Shown piece by piece: positions 9,460-18,207 of a DNA stretch of 38,709 bases. Location of the stretch: NCBI GenBank assembly GCA_017621115.1, contig JAGATU010000103.1, positions 1-38,709 on the forward strand, written 5' to 3'. Each line of letters begins with the position of its first letter. Positions within the stretch are counted from its first letter, which is position 1. Position numbers and translations under genes: made by a program. The stretch comes from Lachnospiraceae bacterium (GTDB lineage: Bacteria; Bacillota_A; Clostridia; Lachnospirales; Lachnospiraceae). The notes below the pieces were generated by a model, which was not told the origin of the DNA, searched no databases, and saw only the letters and a program-made list of their open reading frames with translations.

Positions 9460-10599
9460 CTATCCACAAACGGAATTATCTCTCTTAAAGAAAGTGTTCC
9501 ATGTTCCCAACAATAAGACAAATGTAAAATTACACAAAAGCGGAACATTTATCACATATGTGGATTCCATAAAGGTGTAAAAAACACAGGTCATTAATAC
9601 CATGTATTCCACCCATTTTTTCTTTACCATACAATCATGTATCAATGTAAAAATACAAAACAGATAAAGCGCCAATATTACATATCCGTAATCCGATACA
9701 ATCGTGATAAATCCGATATCTACCGGTTCTTTTGCAAAATCTGCACCAAACAATCTCCAAGAGTAAAAATCTTCCCACCATGTCAAACTTTCCAACCGGT
9801 CAGTAAGAAGCTGACTGAACTTATATAATAATGCATTGTGTTTTACACCAAATGCCGCTGAATAAATACTGACCCCAACCAAGAATACCGTTACAATCCC
9901 GCCGAACCAATATATGCATTTTATCTCCTTAATTCGTGGCCATAATGAGTAACACAAAGTTCCGATAATCATAACCTGCGCTACAAGCATTCCGGTCCGG
10001 GAACTTGTTAATTGATATAATCCAATATTTACTATTGTAAGCAAAACTGCATGATACCATCGAAATTTTTCCTTAAGCAGTAACAATCCCAATGATATAA
10101 CATACCATAGGGTTCCATGTAAATTATTTGCATGGCTAAATCCCAAACACCAACGTGTCTCCATTCCGCCTCTACCAAAATCAGCAGTTGACGTTATTTC
10201 TCCACCTACTCCAACCAGTGAAAGTCCTATTACCAGAAGATAACCAATCAATGAGGCTATAAAAATACCGGTAATTATTCTTTTGACCGCAACTCCTTTT
10301 GAAGCAATTACCATTACAACAATTCTCAATACCCATTCATCATCTATTGTAAGGTAAGAAATAGTTCCGATTAAACCAAGGAAAGCAATTATCAGCCATT
10401 CGCGCTTTGAATAGTATGTTAGTAGTATTTTTACCCCAAACAAACCAAATGCAATATGAGTTAATCTCCCGCGAAACGGAATTTCAAAAACACTGAATCC
10501 ACCAACCAAAATAAGGAGTTCTATTATAAATGCCAACCAGAAAAACAAGTCCGCTCTTTTTTTCAATGCGTTATATACTTTAGAACATAACTCTTTCAT
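9460..10599 (-). CDS. Wzy-like O-antigen/polysaccharide polymerase
   Basis: The protein is 379 aa with about ten hydrophobic segments. A KGVAVKRI stretch, a GGMETRWCLGFSHANNLHG loop and a SSRTGM motif are typical of O-antigen polymerase/ligase-like proteins. It should join lipid-linked repeats outside the membrane. It lies 22 nt after the ABC exporter gene and 26 nt before the initiating transferase start. AAGGAG lies about 12 nt before the ATG. The partial polymerase at the left edge has similar short motifs. Polymerase versus ligase cannot be settled by eye. Confidence 0.82.
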   Translation of the reverse strand: MKELCSKVYNALKKRADLFFWLAFIIELLILVGGFSVFEIPFRGRLTHIAFGLFGVKILLTYYSKREWLIIAFLGLIGTISYLTIDDEWVLRIVVMVIASKGVAVKRIITGIFIASLIGYLLVIGLSLVGVGGEITSTADFGRGGMETRWCLGFSHANNLHGTLWYVISLGLLLLKEKFRWYHAVLLTIVNIGLYQLTSSRTGMLVAQVMIIGTLCYSLWPRIKEIKCIYWFGGIVTVFLVGVSIYSAAFGVKHNALLYKFSQLLTDRLESLTWWEDFYSWRLFGADFAKEPVDIGFITIVSDYGYVILALYLFCIFTLIHDCMVKKKWVEYMVLMTCVFYTFMESTYVINVPLLCNFTFVLLLGTWNTFFKRDNSVCG

Positions 10600-10621
10600 A
10601 TATTCTAAGCACTCCTTTTAC

Positions 10622-12373
10622 TTACCTTGTTTTTGTAATCTTTCCGCCCTTTACTTCATAAATGATATCACAGTTTTCTATCGTTCTCAACCGATGTGCA
10701 ATGATAACCATGGTTTTCTGTCCATGAAGTGTATCAATTGCTTCCATAATTGCTGTTTCTGTATCATTATCAAGTGCTGATGTCGCTTCATCAAAAATAA
10801 GTAATTCCGGATCATGGTAAAGGGCTCTGGCAATACCAAGACGCTGTCTCTGTCCACCTGAAATCCGCACACCGCGTTCCCCAATCTGAGCATCCAACCT
10901 GTCCGGCAAGTTTTCAACAAAATCTTTCATCTGCGCTTGTTCAAGAACTTCCCACACACGCGCATCATCAATATCTGCTTCCTTCACACCAAAGGCAATA
11001 TTATTCCGGATGGAATCATCCAACATATAGATGGTCTGCGGTATGTAACCAACATGCGCAAGCCATGCCTCATAATTGTCCATAATATTGGTTCCGTCAC
11101 TGGTAATCGTTCCGGCCTGTGGCTTGAGCAGTCCAAGGAGCACATCTACAATAGTTGTTTTACCGGAACCGGAAGGGCCCACAACACCAACCGATTTACC
11201 AACCGGAATCTTCATATCTGCTTTGTCAAAAATCTTCTTATCCGTATTGGGATAAGCAAATGTAATGTCATTAAGTTCGATTTCTTTTTCCAAAGTAATC
11301 GGAGTCGTATTCGGATTCGCCAGACGGTAGGCGTCCAATTCTTCCTGTCGGCTCATCGCTTCGGTATCTACGTTTTCATAAATATAATTAAGTGCAGATT
11401 CGTAATAAGCAATATTAGCAATATACGTATTAACACGGTTTACACTCGGAAGCAGTCGCATGGCTGCAAGCGCAAATGCTGATATCGCCGGAACCATAGT
11501 TGTCAAATCAACGCCCATTACCATAGACAACGCCAAGTACAAAAGAATCGCAATAATAGCAATTGATTCAATCAATAATCTCGGCATATTAGTATATACA
11601 TTGTGCCTTATCTGGTAATAACCATAGCCTTCTACGCTTTCGCGGTAACGTCCGGTAAAATAATCTTCCTTGTTAGCCACTTTTACATCCTTAATACCGG
11701 AAGCAGATTGTAAAATCCATTTATACATACCGGCCTGTTCTTCTCTTGCGCCATCACCGACACGGTTCAATCTCGGTTTGATTACTTTAGAACTAAACAC
11801 AGTTACCAAAAGCAACAAACCCACAACCATGAACATCATCTTAAAATCGACAAAGAGCAGGAATGTTCCCATAAACAGGCAGATGACAAGTTCAGACACA
11901 AGTCCCATAACCTGTAATAACAGGTTCGAAATATTATCCATATCACCGTAAATGGTTCTGACAATCGTTGAAGTCTCTGCGTACAGATAATACTCATATG
12001 GTCTGTGCAAAAACTGGGACAACAAATTCGTTGTCGTTCTTGAACGGTTCCTGTTTACAAATCTCGCCTGCACATAGGTAAGTCCAATCAGATATGCACA
12101 TTTAAACACATACATAAATATAAGTCCGCCTAAAAGCAGATAAATGAAGGAACGCACATTTTGAATTCCTAACCATTCCATAATCCAAATTACGATGGAA
12201 TTAGTTGCAAATGCCTGCTCATCCAAAATAGCGGTGAGCAACGGAACAATCAACGATATTCCCAATGTCTCCAATATTCCGCCAATCAAAATCAATACGG
12301 TAAGTCCTACTATTTTCAGTTTTTGTTGTCTGTCCAGAATGGAGGACAATTTCTTAAACATTTTGGGTGACAT
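10622..12373 (-). CDS. ABC transporter, fused membrane and ATPase domains (PglK/MsbA-like lipid-linked glycan flippase)
   Basis: The protein is 583 aa. Residues 20-310 form a six-helix exporter domain. The ATPase domain has Walker A GPSGSGKTT (399-407), signature SGGQRQRLG (from 505), Walker B LLIFDEATSALD (D528, E529) and the switch IIAHRL. The combination fits half-transporter flippases such as Campylobacter PglK or MsbA that work as homodimers. With a PglC-like gene in the upstream block, a PglK-like role is attractive; drug export is the alternative. It sits 17 nt after the AsnB-like gene, and GAGGG precedes the ATG. It is less AT-rich than the genes to its left. Confidence 0.9.
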   Translation of the reverse strand: MSPKMFKKLSSILDRQQKLKIVGLTVLILIGGILETLGISLIVPLLTAILDEQAFATNSIVIWIMEWLGIQNVRSFIYLLLGGLIFMYVFKCAYLIGLTYVQARFVNRNRSRTTTNLLSQFLHRPYEYYLYAETSTIVRTIYGDMDNISNLLLQVMGLVSELVICLFMGTFLLFVDFKMMFMVVGLLLLVTVFSSKVIKPRLNRVGDGAREEQAGMYKWILQSASGIKDVKVANKEDYFTGRYRESVEGYGYYQIRHNVYTNMPRLLIESIAIIAILLYLALSMVMGVDLTTMVPAISAFALAAMRLLPSVNRVNTYIANIAYYESALNYIYENVDTEAMSRQEELDAYRLANPNTTPITLEKEIELNDITFAYPNTDKKIFDKADMKIPVGKSVGVVGPSGSGKTTIVDVLLGLLKPQAGTITSDGTNIMDNYEAWLAHVGYIPQTIYMLDDSIRNNIAFGVKEADIDDARVWEVLEQAQMKDFVENLPDRLDAQIGERGVRISGGQRQRLGIARALYHDPELLIFDEATSALDNDTETAIMEAIDTLHGQKTMVIIAHRLRTIENCDIIYEVKGGKITKTR

Positions 12374-12390
12374 AGTTCCCTCGCATTATT

Positions 12391-14289
12391 TTATTTCCCA
12401 CTCTCATGCAAAATCCACTGTTCAAACATAAGAATGTACCAAATCATACTGTTCCAATTACCGTTCTGAATATAATCCTTCCAAACGGCCTGTACCGTCT
12501 TTGTATCAATAAATTCTCCTGCAAGACTCTGCGCATCTGTAAGCACGCTCTCTGCCCACTCGCGCATCTTACCATCCTTAAGCCACAACGACACCGGTAC
12601 GGAAAATCCTTTCTTCGGGCGGTCCATCATTTCTTTCGGGACGTAACGGTATAGCAATTCGCGAAGCGGTTTCTTCGTGATTCCATCCTGCATCTTGTAA
12701 GACAATGGCAGTCTCCATGCAAAGTCCATAACATCCGCATCCAGAAGCGGAATTCTGGTCTCAAGGGAATAAAACATTCCCGCACGGTCCACTTTTACCA
12801 GAATATCATCCGGCAGATATTGACGCATGTTCATAAGCATCAGATTATTCTCTGCTCCGTTAAGCATTCCGTCCGGATAAGTATCATCCGGTGTAGCAAA
12901 CGCATTCTTCCATGACTTTCCAAGTATCTTCTTAACACGGATATCCGAGTCTATAATAAGCCTATAGAGGTCTTCCGGAGTATTAACCGTAAAACAGTTA
13001 CCTGCCTTACGAAGTGCCGGAATATTACTCGCACAGGTATTTAAAAGCAGTTCCCCAAAAGGCTTACGGATTGGTTCCTTGATAAATGGGAGTTTCCCGC
13101 GCATAACTTCAAGGCCGTTACGGATATCTTTATAGGAATTATATCCGCAGAAAAACTCATCGCCCGCATCCCCGCTCAACGAAACCGTCACATGCTCCCT
13201 AGTCATCTTGCTGACAAGCATGGTTGGAAGCTGGGAACTATCTGCAAAAGGCTCTCCATACGCTTCCGGAAGTGCCGGAAGTAGATTGATAACATCTTCA
13301 TAGCCGACATACATCTCTGTATGCTGTGTTCCCAGATGCCTTGCCGTCTCTTTTGCATACGCGGCTTCGTTATATTTTTCTTCCTCAAAACCAATCGTAA
13401 ATGTACGCACCGGTATATCGGAAACCGACTGCATCAGACTGACCACCAAAGTGGAATCGATGCCACCCGATAAAAATGCTCCAAGAGGCACATCCGCCAT
13501 CATCTGTCCTTTTATCGTCTTTTTCAGAATCTTTTCCAGTTCATCGGCGGCTTCTTTTTCACTACCGTCAAACAGGCTTTCCTGTCCCTTTATGGCAGTT
13601 TCCGTAATATCATAATATTTCTCAATCTGCCACTGCTCAAACGGCGCTTTTATCGTCAATATGGACCCCTGTTCCAATTTGTATATATCTCTGTAAATGG
13701 AATACGGTGCCGGAATATATCCGTTCACAAAGTATCCCCGTAATGCTCTTTCTTCAATCGGATTGTGAAACCCGTAGACAGCTTTTATCGCGTTGAGGTC
13801 GGAGGCAAAAACAAAACTTCCGTTTACCAGGCCGTAGTACAACGGCTTTTCACCCATGCGGTCACGTGCAAGCTGTAATACTTTTTCTTCTCTGTCATAA
13901 ACGGCAAGTGCAAACATCCCCCGGCTCATTACCAAGGTCTCTTTTAAACCGTAATGCTCAATCGCACGAAGCAGAATCTCCGTATCGGAGGTTCCTCTGT
14001 AAGATTCTGTTCCAAATACCTCTTCCATCTGAGCTTTTATCTCAGGAGCATTGTAAATCTCGCCATTGTACACAATGACATAGCGCTCACTTGCAGAAAT
14101 CATCGGCTGGGCACCGCATTCACTAAGGTCCACAATCGAAAGTCTTCTGTGCCCCAATACAATACGGTCATTTTCGCAAAGCCAGTGACCGCCCGCATCC
14201 GGACCACGTCTGTGGATTCTGCGATTCATAGCCTCTATATTCTCTATGGGATTGTCCTTATATTTTACAATTCCTGCAATTCCACACAT
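12391..14289 (-). CDS. asnB: Asparagine synthetase B-like glutamine amidotransferase (first of two)
   Basis: The protein is 632 aa. Cys2 of MCGIAGIV is the N-terminal nucleophile of the class II glutaminase domain, with NGEIYN at 75-80. The synthetase domain has the pyrophosphate loop LSGGIDST (273-280) and LSGDAGDEFFCGY. The family uses glutamine and ATP to amidate a carboxylate. In a glycan locus that also makes a uronic acid, amidation of the uronic acid C6 carboxyl (as proposed for WbpS-like proteins) is a reasonable inference; ordinary asparagine synthesis is the alternative. A second copy lies at 18208-20088. The region has higher GC than the left part (31 of 60 at 13441-13500). Confidence 0.9.
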   Translation of the reverse strand: MCGIAGIVKYKDNPIENIEAMNRRIHRRGPDAGGHWLCENDRIVLGHRRLSIVDLSECGAQPMISASERYVIVYNGEIYNAPEIKAQMEEVFGTESYRGTSDTEILLRAIEHYGLKETLVMSRGMFALAVYDREEKVLQLARDRMGEKPLYYGLVNGSFVFASDLNAIKAVYGFHNPIEERALRGYFVNGYIPAPYSIYRDIYKLEQGSILTIKAPFEQWQIEKYYDITETAIKGQESLFDGSEKEAADELEKILKKTIKGQMMADVPLGAFLSGGIDSTLVVSLMQSVSDIPVRTFTIGFEEEKYNEAAYAKETARHLGTQHTEMYVGYEDVINLLPALPEAYGEPFADSSQLPTMLVSKMTREHVTVSLSGDAGDEFFCGYNSYKDIRNGLEVMRGKLPFIKEPIRKPFGELLLNTCASNIPALRKAGNCFTVNTPEDLYRLIIDSDIRVKKILGKSWKNAFATPDDTYPDGMLNGAENNLMLMNMRQYLPDDILVKVDRAGMFYSLETRIPLLDADVMDFAWRLPLSYKMQDGITKKPLRELLYRYVPKEMMDRPKKGFSVPVSLWLKDGKMREWAESVLTDAQSLAGEFIDTKTVQAVWKDYIQNGNWNSMIWYILMFEQWILHESGK

Positions 14290-14322
14290 GTTCTGCGTCC
14301 ATGCTCCTATCAGTTGCTCTTA

Positions 14323-15174
14323 CTAATTTTCCTTATAAAACAATAACATCGGTAGGCAAACCATTCGCTTTACCCACTTCACTTTGCTGCTGCCATGATT
14401 CGTCCGTTCCATGTACCATGCCAGACGCTTTGAATTGGCAATCTTATTTTTTATCTGCCTTTTGAAAAGCGCTGTCTTCTCCGACATTCTGACTGCCCAA
14501 GTCTTTTGTACAGCATTCCCTTCATAACGCACGACATCAAAATCTATAATCACTTCTCTGTTATTTCTACAAAAATCGTCCAGCGCTTTTACATCCTGCT
14601 CATCCATCAGGTTCGTATGCAGACAAACTGTATCAATTCCCTCAGGTTTCTTAAATCCCCTCAATCGGCATGGCACAAAGAGGAGTCCTTTTTCATAATA
14701 TGGCATTTTATACAAGCCATCTGTTACTACCTTAAACCCACATTCTACAAGCGCTTTTAAAGTATCGTTATCGTAAGTATGTCCCGGTGCCATAAAAATA
14801 TCAGCGGCAATTCCATTGTCTTCCAATATCTTTTTACCGGCTTGCAGTTTCTCTATCTGTATATCGTATGGAAGCCCTGCGAATTCACTAAATGGATTAA
14901 TACCAAGCAATCCTGAATTAGTAGTCTCGTACACATGGTATGTACCATGCTGCGCCACCTTCCAACCGCAGTCCTGCAATTCCTTTACAAGATTCCAAAA
15001 CTCTGCATTGTTTTCCGCTTTATGAAGTGTCTCGTCCTGATTCTGTGGCACGACACCAATCAGCGGACATATTTGATACTTGTCCAATACCTCTTTTACT
15101 CTATGAAACCTCTCCATATTCATGTCCGGCGTAATATCATCCAGCCGTATCATGCATTCTGTTCTATTACTCAT
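14323..15174 (-). CDS. DUF2334/polysaccharide deacetylase-like protein (first of two)
   Basis: The protein is 283 aa. It starts IRLDDITPDM with a metal-binding-type D12-D13 pair, then QHGTYH (H76, H80) and FMAPGHTYD, matching the layout of NodB-fold deacetylases, with the DUF2334 style of first motif. The paralog at 32248-32997 shares the same blocks (LDDIT.DM, PLIGVVP, FSEFAGLP, DIFMAP.H). The family is expected to hydrolyse N-acetyl groups on sugars, but few members are proven. There is no signal peptide, so the substrate should be cytoplasmic or membrane-inner-face. AAGGAA precedes the ATG and the gene begins 4 nt after the FemAB-like stop. Confidence 0.83.
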   Translation of the reverse strand: MSNRTECMIRLDDITPDMNMERFHRVKEVLDKYQICPLIGVVPQNQDETLHKAENNAEFWNLVKELQDCGWKVAQHGTYHVYETTNSGLLGINPFSEFAGLPYDIQIEKLQAGKKILEDNGIAADIFMAPGHTYDNDTLKALVECGFKVVTDGLYKMPYYEKGLLFVPCRLRGFKKPEGIDTVCLHTNLMDEQDVKALDDFCRNNREVIIDFDVVRYEGNAVQKTWAVRMSEKTALFKRQIKNKIANSKRLAWYMERTNHGSSKVKWVKRMVCLPMLLFYKEN

Positions 15175-15178
15175 AGGA

Positions 15179-15940
15179 TTATTTCCTTAATATTTTTACT
15201 GCCAGTTTGAACAATTGGGCCATAAGGCCGTTTGCCTGTTCAAAACTGTAATATACTGCAGGTGCGCCTCCGAAAGACTCTTTAAATTCGGTAATATGAA
15301 TCACATCCTCTGTATGTCCGGCTCCTCCCCAGTCGTATCTTGTCTTTCCCTGTTTTTTGAAATGCTTCATCTCCTCAAAATGAAGCAAACGGTTTGCCAT
15401 ACCAATCAGATTCTTGGTATTTCCTTCTTCATCTTTCTGAAGGCGGTATAATGACGCCGAATGCAACAATCTTGCAGTAGTATCATCCGCTATATGCGTG
15501 TGATAAATGGCTTTTTCTCCATTCACTCTTGCATATGCCAATGTCAATGCACCTGCTTTACGATACACCTTCAAATCTTGCAACAACTTTTCTTTATCAG
15601 AAAGAGAAGTTCCTTTACTCTCCCAAAAAGAAGCAAAAAAGTCCCCAAAATCCGTTAATTCCTCATCCGTAATCTTGTCACTGTCAAGGATTGTACATTG
15701 CACATCTTCTCTTGTTGCACGGTTCACTTTATACTTGCAACTTTTCGAAAAATGCTGCTTAATTTCCTCTTCCGTTTCCGTCAAATCCGTGATCAGCGTT
15801 TCAAAATCCGAACATGTTACATCAGGCTTTTTCCCTGCATATTCGTAATATGCTACAATCCCCGGTTTACGGAAAGGTTCTGTTGCAAACCACACAGTAT
15901 AAAAGTTGATTCCATGCTTCTTCTTATGAAGTGATAACAT
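15179..15940 (-). CDS. FemAB/GNAT-fold acyl or aminoacyl transferase-like protein
   Basis: The protein is 253 aa from ATG 15940, which has GGGGAT 6 nt upstream. An upstream in-frame ATG at 15964 lacks a ribosome site and lies only about 10 nt from the predicted transcription start. The C-terminal half, with LLHSASLYR, ANRLLHFEEMKHFKKQG and RYDWGGAG followed by ITEFKESFGG, is typical of FemAB-like and CelD/BioF2-type (GNAT_6) proteins in polysaccharide loci. FemAB proteins transfer amino acids from aminoacyl-tRNA; GNAT_6 members transfer acyl groups. Which applies here is open. It is the first gene after the internal terminator and promoter, so it leads the downstream transcript. Confidence 0.75.
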   Translation of the reverse strand: MLSLHKKKHGINFYTVWFATEPFRKPGIVAYYEYAGKKPDVTCSDFETLITDLTETEEEIKQHFSKSCKYKVNRATREDVQCTILDSDKITDEELTDFGDFFASFWESKGTSLSDKEKLLQDLKVYRKAGALTLAYARVNGEKAIYHTHIADDTTARLLHSASLYRLQKDEEGNTKNLIGMANRLLHFEEMKHFKKQGKTRYDWGGAGHTEDVIHITEFKESFGGAPAVYYSFEQANGLMAQLFKLAVKILRK

Positions 15941-15946
15941 TTCGCA

Positions 15947-15952
15947 ATCCCC
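15947..15952 (-). promoter_or_regulatory. Ribosome binding site deciding the FemAB-like start
   Basis: GGGGAT lies 6 nt before the ATG at 15940. No comparable site precedes the in-frame ATG at 15964, so the shorter protein is preferred. Confidence 0.6.
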
Positions 15953-15981
15953 ACTTATATGCAAACATACTAAATCAATCT

Positions 15982-16010
15982 AGTATACCACACTTTCTTA
16001 CATAAAGCAA
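15982..16010 (-). promoter_or_regulatory. Predicted sigma-A promoter for the downstream block
   Basis: On the minus strand, TTGCTT (16005-16010) is followed by a 17-nt spacer and TATACT (15982-15987). The -10 has an upstream TGG, giving the extended TGnTATACT form. The -35 is weak, which fits an extended -10 promoter. It lies directly after the terminator hairpin and about 42 nt before the FemAB-like ATG. The same TGTGnTATACTA string occurs in the promoter at 35383-35412. Confidence 0.6.
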
Positions 16011-16049
16011 AAGAGCAGGACGATTTCTTATAGAAATCATCCTACTCTT
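16011..16049 (-). terminator. Rho-independent terminator after the SGNH gene
   Basis: Two 18-nt arms (16011-16028 and 16032-16049) enclose a 3-nt loop. Two positions that would be C/A mismatches on the plus strand become G-U pairs in minus-strand RNA, so the hairpin is complete only for transcription in the gene direction. It starts 8 nt after the SGNH stop and is followed by a short U-rich tail interrupted by GC. It probably ends most transcripts of the upstream block. Confidence 0.8.
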
Positions 16050-16056
16050 ATCACTT

Positions 16057-17193
16057 CTACTGTTCGATTCTCTGGATAATCTGACTAGCAATGTGCTCTG
16101 CTATAATACGATATCCTTCTTCATTCGGATGAATTCCATCCGGCACCAATAATTCCCTAACTTTCTCATCATGGGTATTCAGAATATTATTGTTATACAT
16201 GTCAATTACATCAAACTCATAACTGGTTACAATAGCATTAATTGCCTCCGCAAAATCCTTCTGATGCACTTTTCGTTCTGGATTGCTATTATATACCGCA
16301 TCATTCAAGACCGTTGAAGGTGGATTAATATAAAACATTTTCACCTGTTGTCCGGGATCGGGATTATGATCAATATACGCATATTTCATAGCACTGCACA
16401 TTCTATCCAAATCTCCACAGAAGGTATCCTCATTCATTCGCAAATCATAATCTATATGACCAAATTCCCAAATATTTTCAAAAAGGCAATCATTGCTTCC
16501 ACCAAATACAATAATAATATCTGAATCAGCAGGAATACCATGCCACCTATCTACCATTGGGTCATTATTTGCACAAGAACTTACTGTAGAGCCTCCCACG
16601 CCCTTATTAACCACTTCCTTACACCCTAAAATATCTTGCAAGACAGACGGATAAGAATATTTTTCTCTATCCTCTTCCGGTAAATTGGTCGCAGCTGTAA
16701 TACTATCTCCCATAATAGTAATCTTTACATCTGAGAAATCAACAGTACATTCTTCTATTACTTTCCTGTCAAACGCATTCATTGCCATTGTCTCATCATA
16801 GGAAGATCTCTCTTTAACACGATTCTCTAATGATATGGTAGAATTAATGAATGGGAAATCTTCATTCCACTTTAATGAATTACCACTTGCCGTTTCCGAT
16901 TCCTCCCCATCCTCTTTCTCTTCTTTTGTAAGTGCACTTTTTTCAGATTCTGCTCTTAACTGTTGCATTCTCTCTTCCGCTTCTGCTTCATAATCAGAGT
17001 ACAAAAGCACATTCTCTGCAACGGTAATATCCTCAGGCATATTTGTAACCGACGCTTCGGTAATTGGCATCTCCTCTACCAGTACTGTCTCTGAATCATT
17101 ATTTGACTTTACAAAATCTCCTATCTTCATTGTACTTAGAGTTAAAACCACACCCAATAATACACAACCGATACGAATCAAAATTTCTTTCAT
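16057..17193 (-). CDS. Membrane-anchored SGNH/GDSL-family hydrolase (putative glycan esterase)
   Basis: The protein is 378 aa. Residues 4-22 form one hydrophobic segment (signal anchor), followed by an acidic, low-complexity linker to about residue 110. The SGNH domain has MGDSITA (S164), a glycine-rich KGVGGSTV block, GGSND (N234) and DGIHPNEEGY (D352, H355), a complete catalytic set. It should sit outside the membrane and remove or transfer acyl groups such as O-acetyl on the exported glycan. AGGAGG lies 11 nt before the ATG. It is separated by 99 nt from the gene upstream and is followed by the strong terminator, so it closes the upstream block. Confidence 0.85.
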   Translation of the reverse strand: MKEILIRIGCVLLGVVLTLSTMKIGDFVKSNNDSETVLVEEMPITEASVTNMPEDITVAENVLLYSDYEAEAEERMQQLRAESEKSALTKEEKEDGEESETASGNSLKWNEDFPFINSTISLENRVKERSSYDETMAMNAFDRKVIEECTVDFSDVKITIMGDSITAATNLPEEDREKYSYPSVLQDILGCKEVVNKGVGGSTVSSCANNDPMVDRWHGIPADSDIIIVFGGSNDCLFENIWEFGHIDYDLRMNEDTFCGDLDRMCSAMKYAYIDHNPDPGQQVKMFYINPPSTVLNDAVYNSNPERKVHQKDFAEAINAIVTSYEFDVIDMYNNNILNTHDEKVRELLVPDGIHPNEEGYRIIAEHIASQIIQRIEQ

Positions 17194-17292
17194 AATATTT
17201 CATTCCTCCTATTTGATTCTTTATGTTTCCTTCTGGTGTATATCCTACAATAAAGAAGTCACTAATTAACTGACTTTTTTATTAACATTTTC
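17194..17292 (-). other. 99-nt gap between TupA-like and SGNH genes, with a weak hairpin
   Basis: A 6-bp stem (AAGTCA/TGACTT) with a 9-nt loop lies at 17256-17276, flanked by an A-run and a short T-rich tail. It may be a weak terminator or attenuator. A TATACA sequence lies downstream of it, but without a convincing -35 or TG extension, so I do not call a promoter. Confidence 0.3.
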
Positions 17293-18195
17293 TTAAATTT
17301 GGATCAGACTGCCAAAGAAAATATCATCATCTTCTTTATCAAATTTTGCGAATCCCGAACCATCATAAAAGGTAATTTCGCCAAAATAAAGATTGTCACC
17401 GATTACATACCAGTCTATCCGCGCATGATACATATCTTTTGCTATTTTCTCTGACAATTCTAACATTTCATTTAATTTAGGCGGTTTCTCCCTTTTCTCA
17501 TCTGTAGGTGTAAACCCTTTCTGCGCAATATTGAACTTATTCCATTCTCTGTCATAAAAAGTCTGGGTATATCCTCTTTCACGAGCAAAACGATTCTCAT
17601 GCACTTCAATTAATTTGGCCTCTCCATTGAAACACATAACCTTATAATCTCTTAAATCATCTACGCTTTCATCCACCATAAATTTTTCCGCAATAATGCG
17701 TGGTTTAACAGATTTATATGGCCATTCCCTATATGTGTTGTAGTAATTCTTATTTAATGCCTCTGTAAGACGCTCACCTGCTTTTTCTATATCAAATGTA
17801 TTTCTATCCTTACAAATCTCAACACTCCCCGAATCATGCGTACATTTGAGCACAAATTGCTCCGGCAATTTTGAAAAATCAATTTCCTCAAATGAATTGT
17901 ACACACCATAACACGGAATTAAATACCCTTCTCCGATTGTTTCTGCAATATAACCCCTTACCTCATATTTATCGACCATTCGTGCATACTCCGGTTTTCT
18001 GTCATGCAGTTTTAACCATTGCAATTTTTCATTGTATTTCACCGGATTCTTCAGATTACACCTTTCTCCCATAGATAAACGATATAATATCTTCAGATAT
18101 ATTGCGTCCGGCACCCAATTTAAATATCCCTTTGATGCCGGAGATGTAATAAAATACACCGGATTATTCAAAAAAGCCTTGATTTTTTCTATCAT
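17293..18195 (-). CDS. TupA-like ATP-grasp family protein
   Basis: The protein is 300 aa. FVLKCTHDSGS (114-124) is the ATP-binding hallmark of the TupA-like ATP-grasp family, preceded by NEKLQWLKLHDR and the KYEVRGYI segment and followed by PRIIAEKFM and YKVMCFNGE. The C-terminal IDWYVIGDNLYFGEITFYDGSG holds the likely metal-binding Glu. Relatives occur in capsule and teichuronopeptide loci and are thought to form amide bonds or otherwise attach groups to glycans, although many are annotated simply as glycosyltransferases. It begins 12 nt after the AsnB-like stop. The two could act in sequence on a carboxylate, which is inference. Confidence 0.83.
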   Translation of the reverse strand: MIEKIKAFLNNPVYFITSPASKGYLNWVPDAIYLKILYRLSMGERCNLKNPVKYNEKLQWLKLHDRKPEYARMVDKYEVRGYIAETIGEGYLIPCYGVYNSFEEIDFSKLPEQFVLKCTHDSGSVEICKDRNTFDIEKAGERLTEALNKNYYNTYREWPYKSVKPRIIAEKFMVDESVDDLRDYKVMCFNGEAKLIEVHENRFARERGYTQTFYDREWNKFNIAQKGFTPTDEKREKPPKLNEMLELSEKIAKDMYHARIDWYVIGDNLYFGEITFYDGSGFAKFDKEDDDIFFGSLIQI

Positions 18196-18207
18196 ATGAT
18201 AAATCCT

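Noticed and set aside
10937..11482. Plus-strand open frame of 181 codons opposite the ABC exporter
   Set aside because: It lies wholly opposite a strongly supported gene with Walker motifs, and its product is low in recognisable features.
17256..17276. Hairpin after the TupA-like gene as a definite terminator
   Set aside because: The stem is only 6 bp with a 9-nt loop and the T-tail is short, so it is recorded only as a weak candidate.
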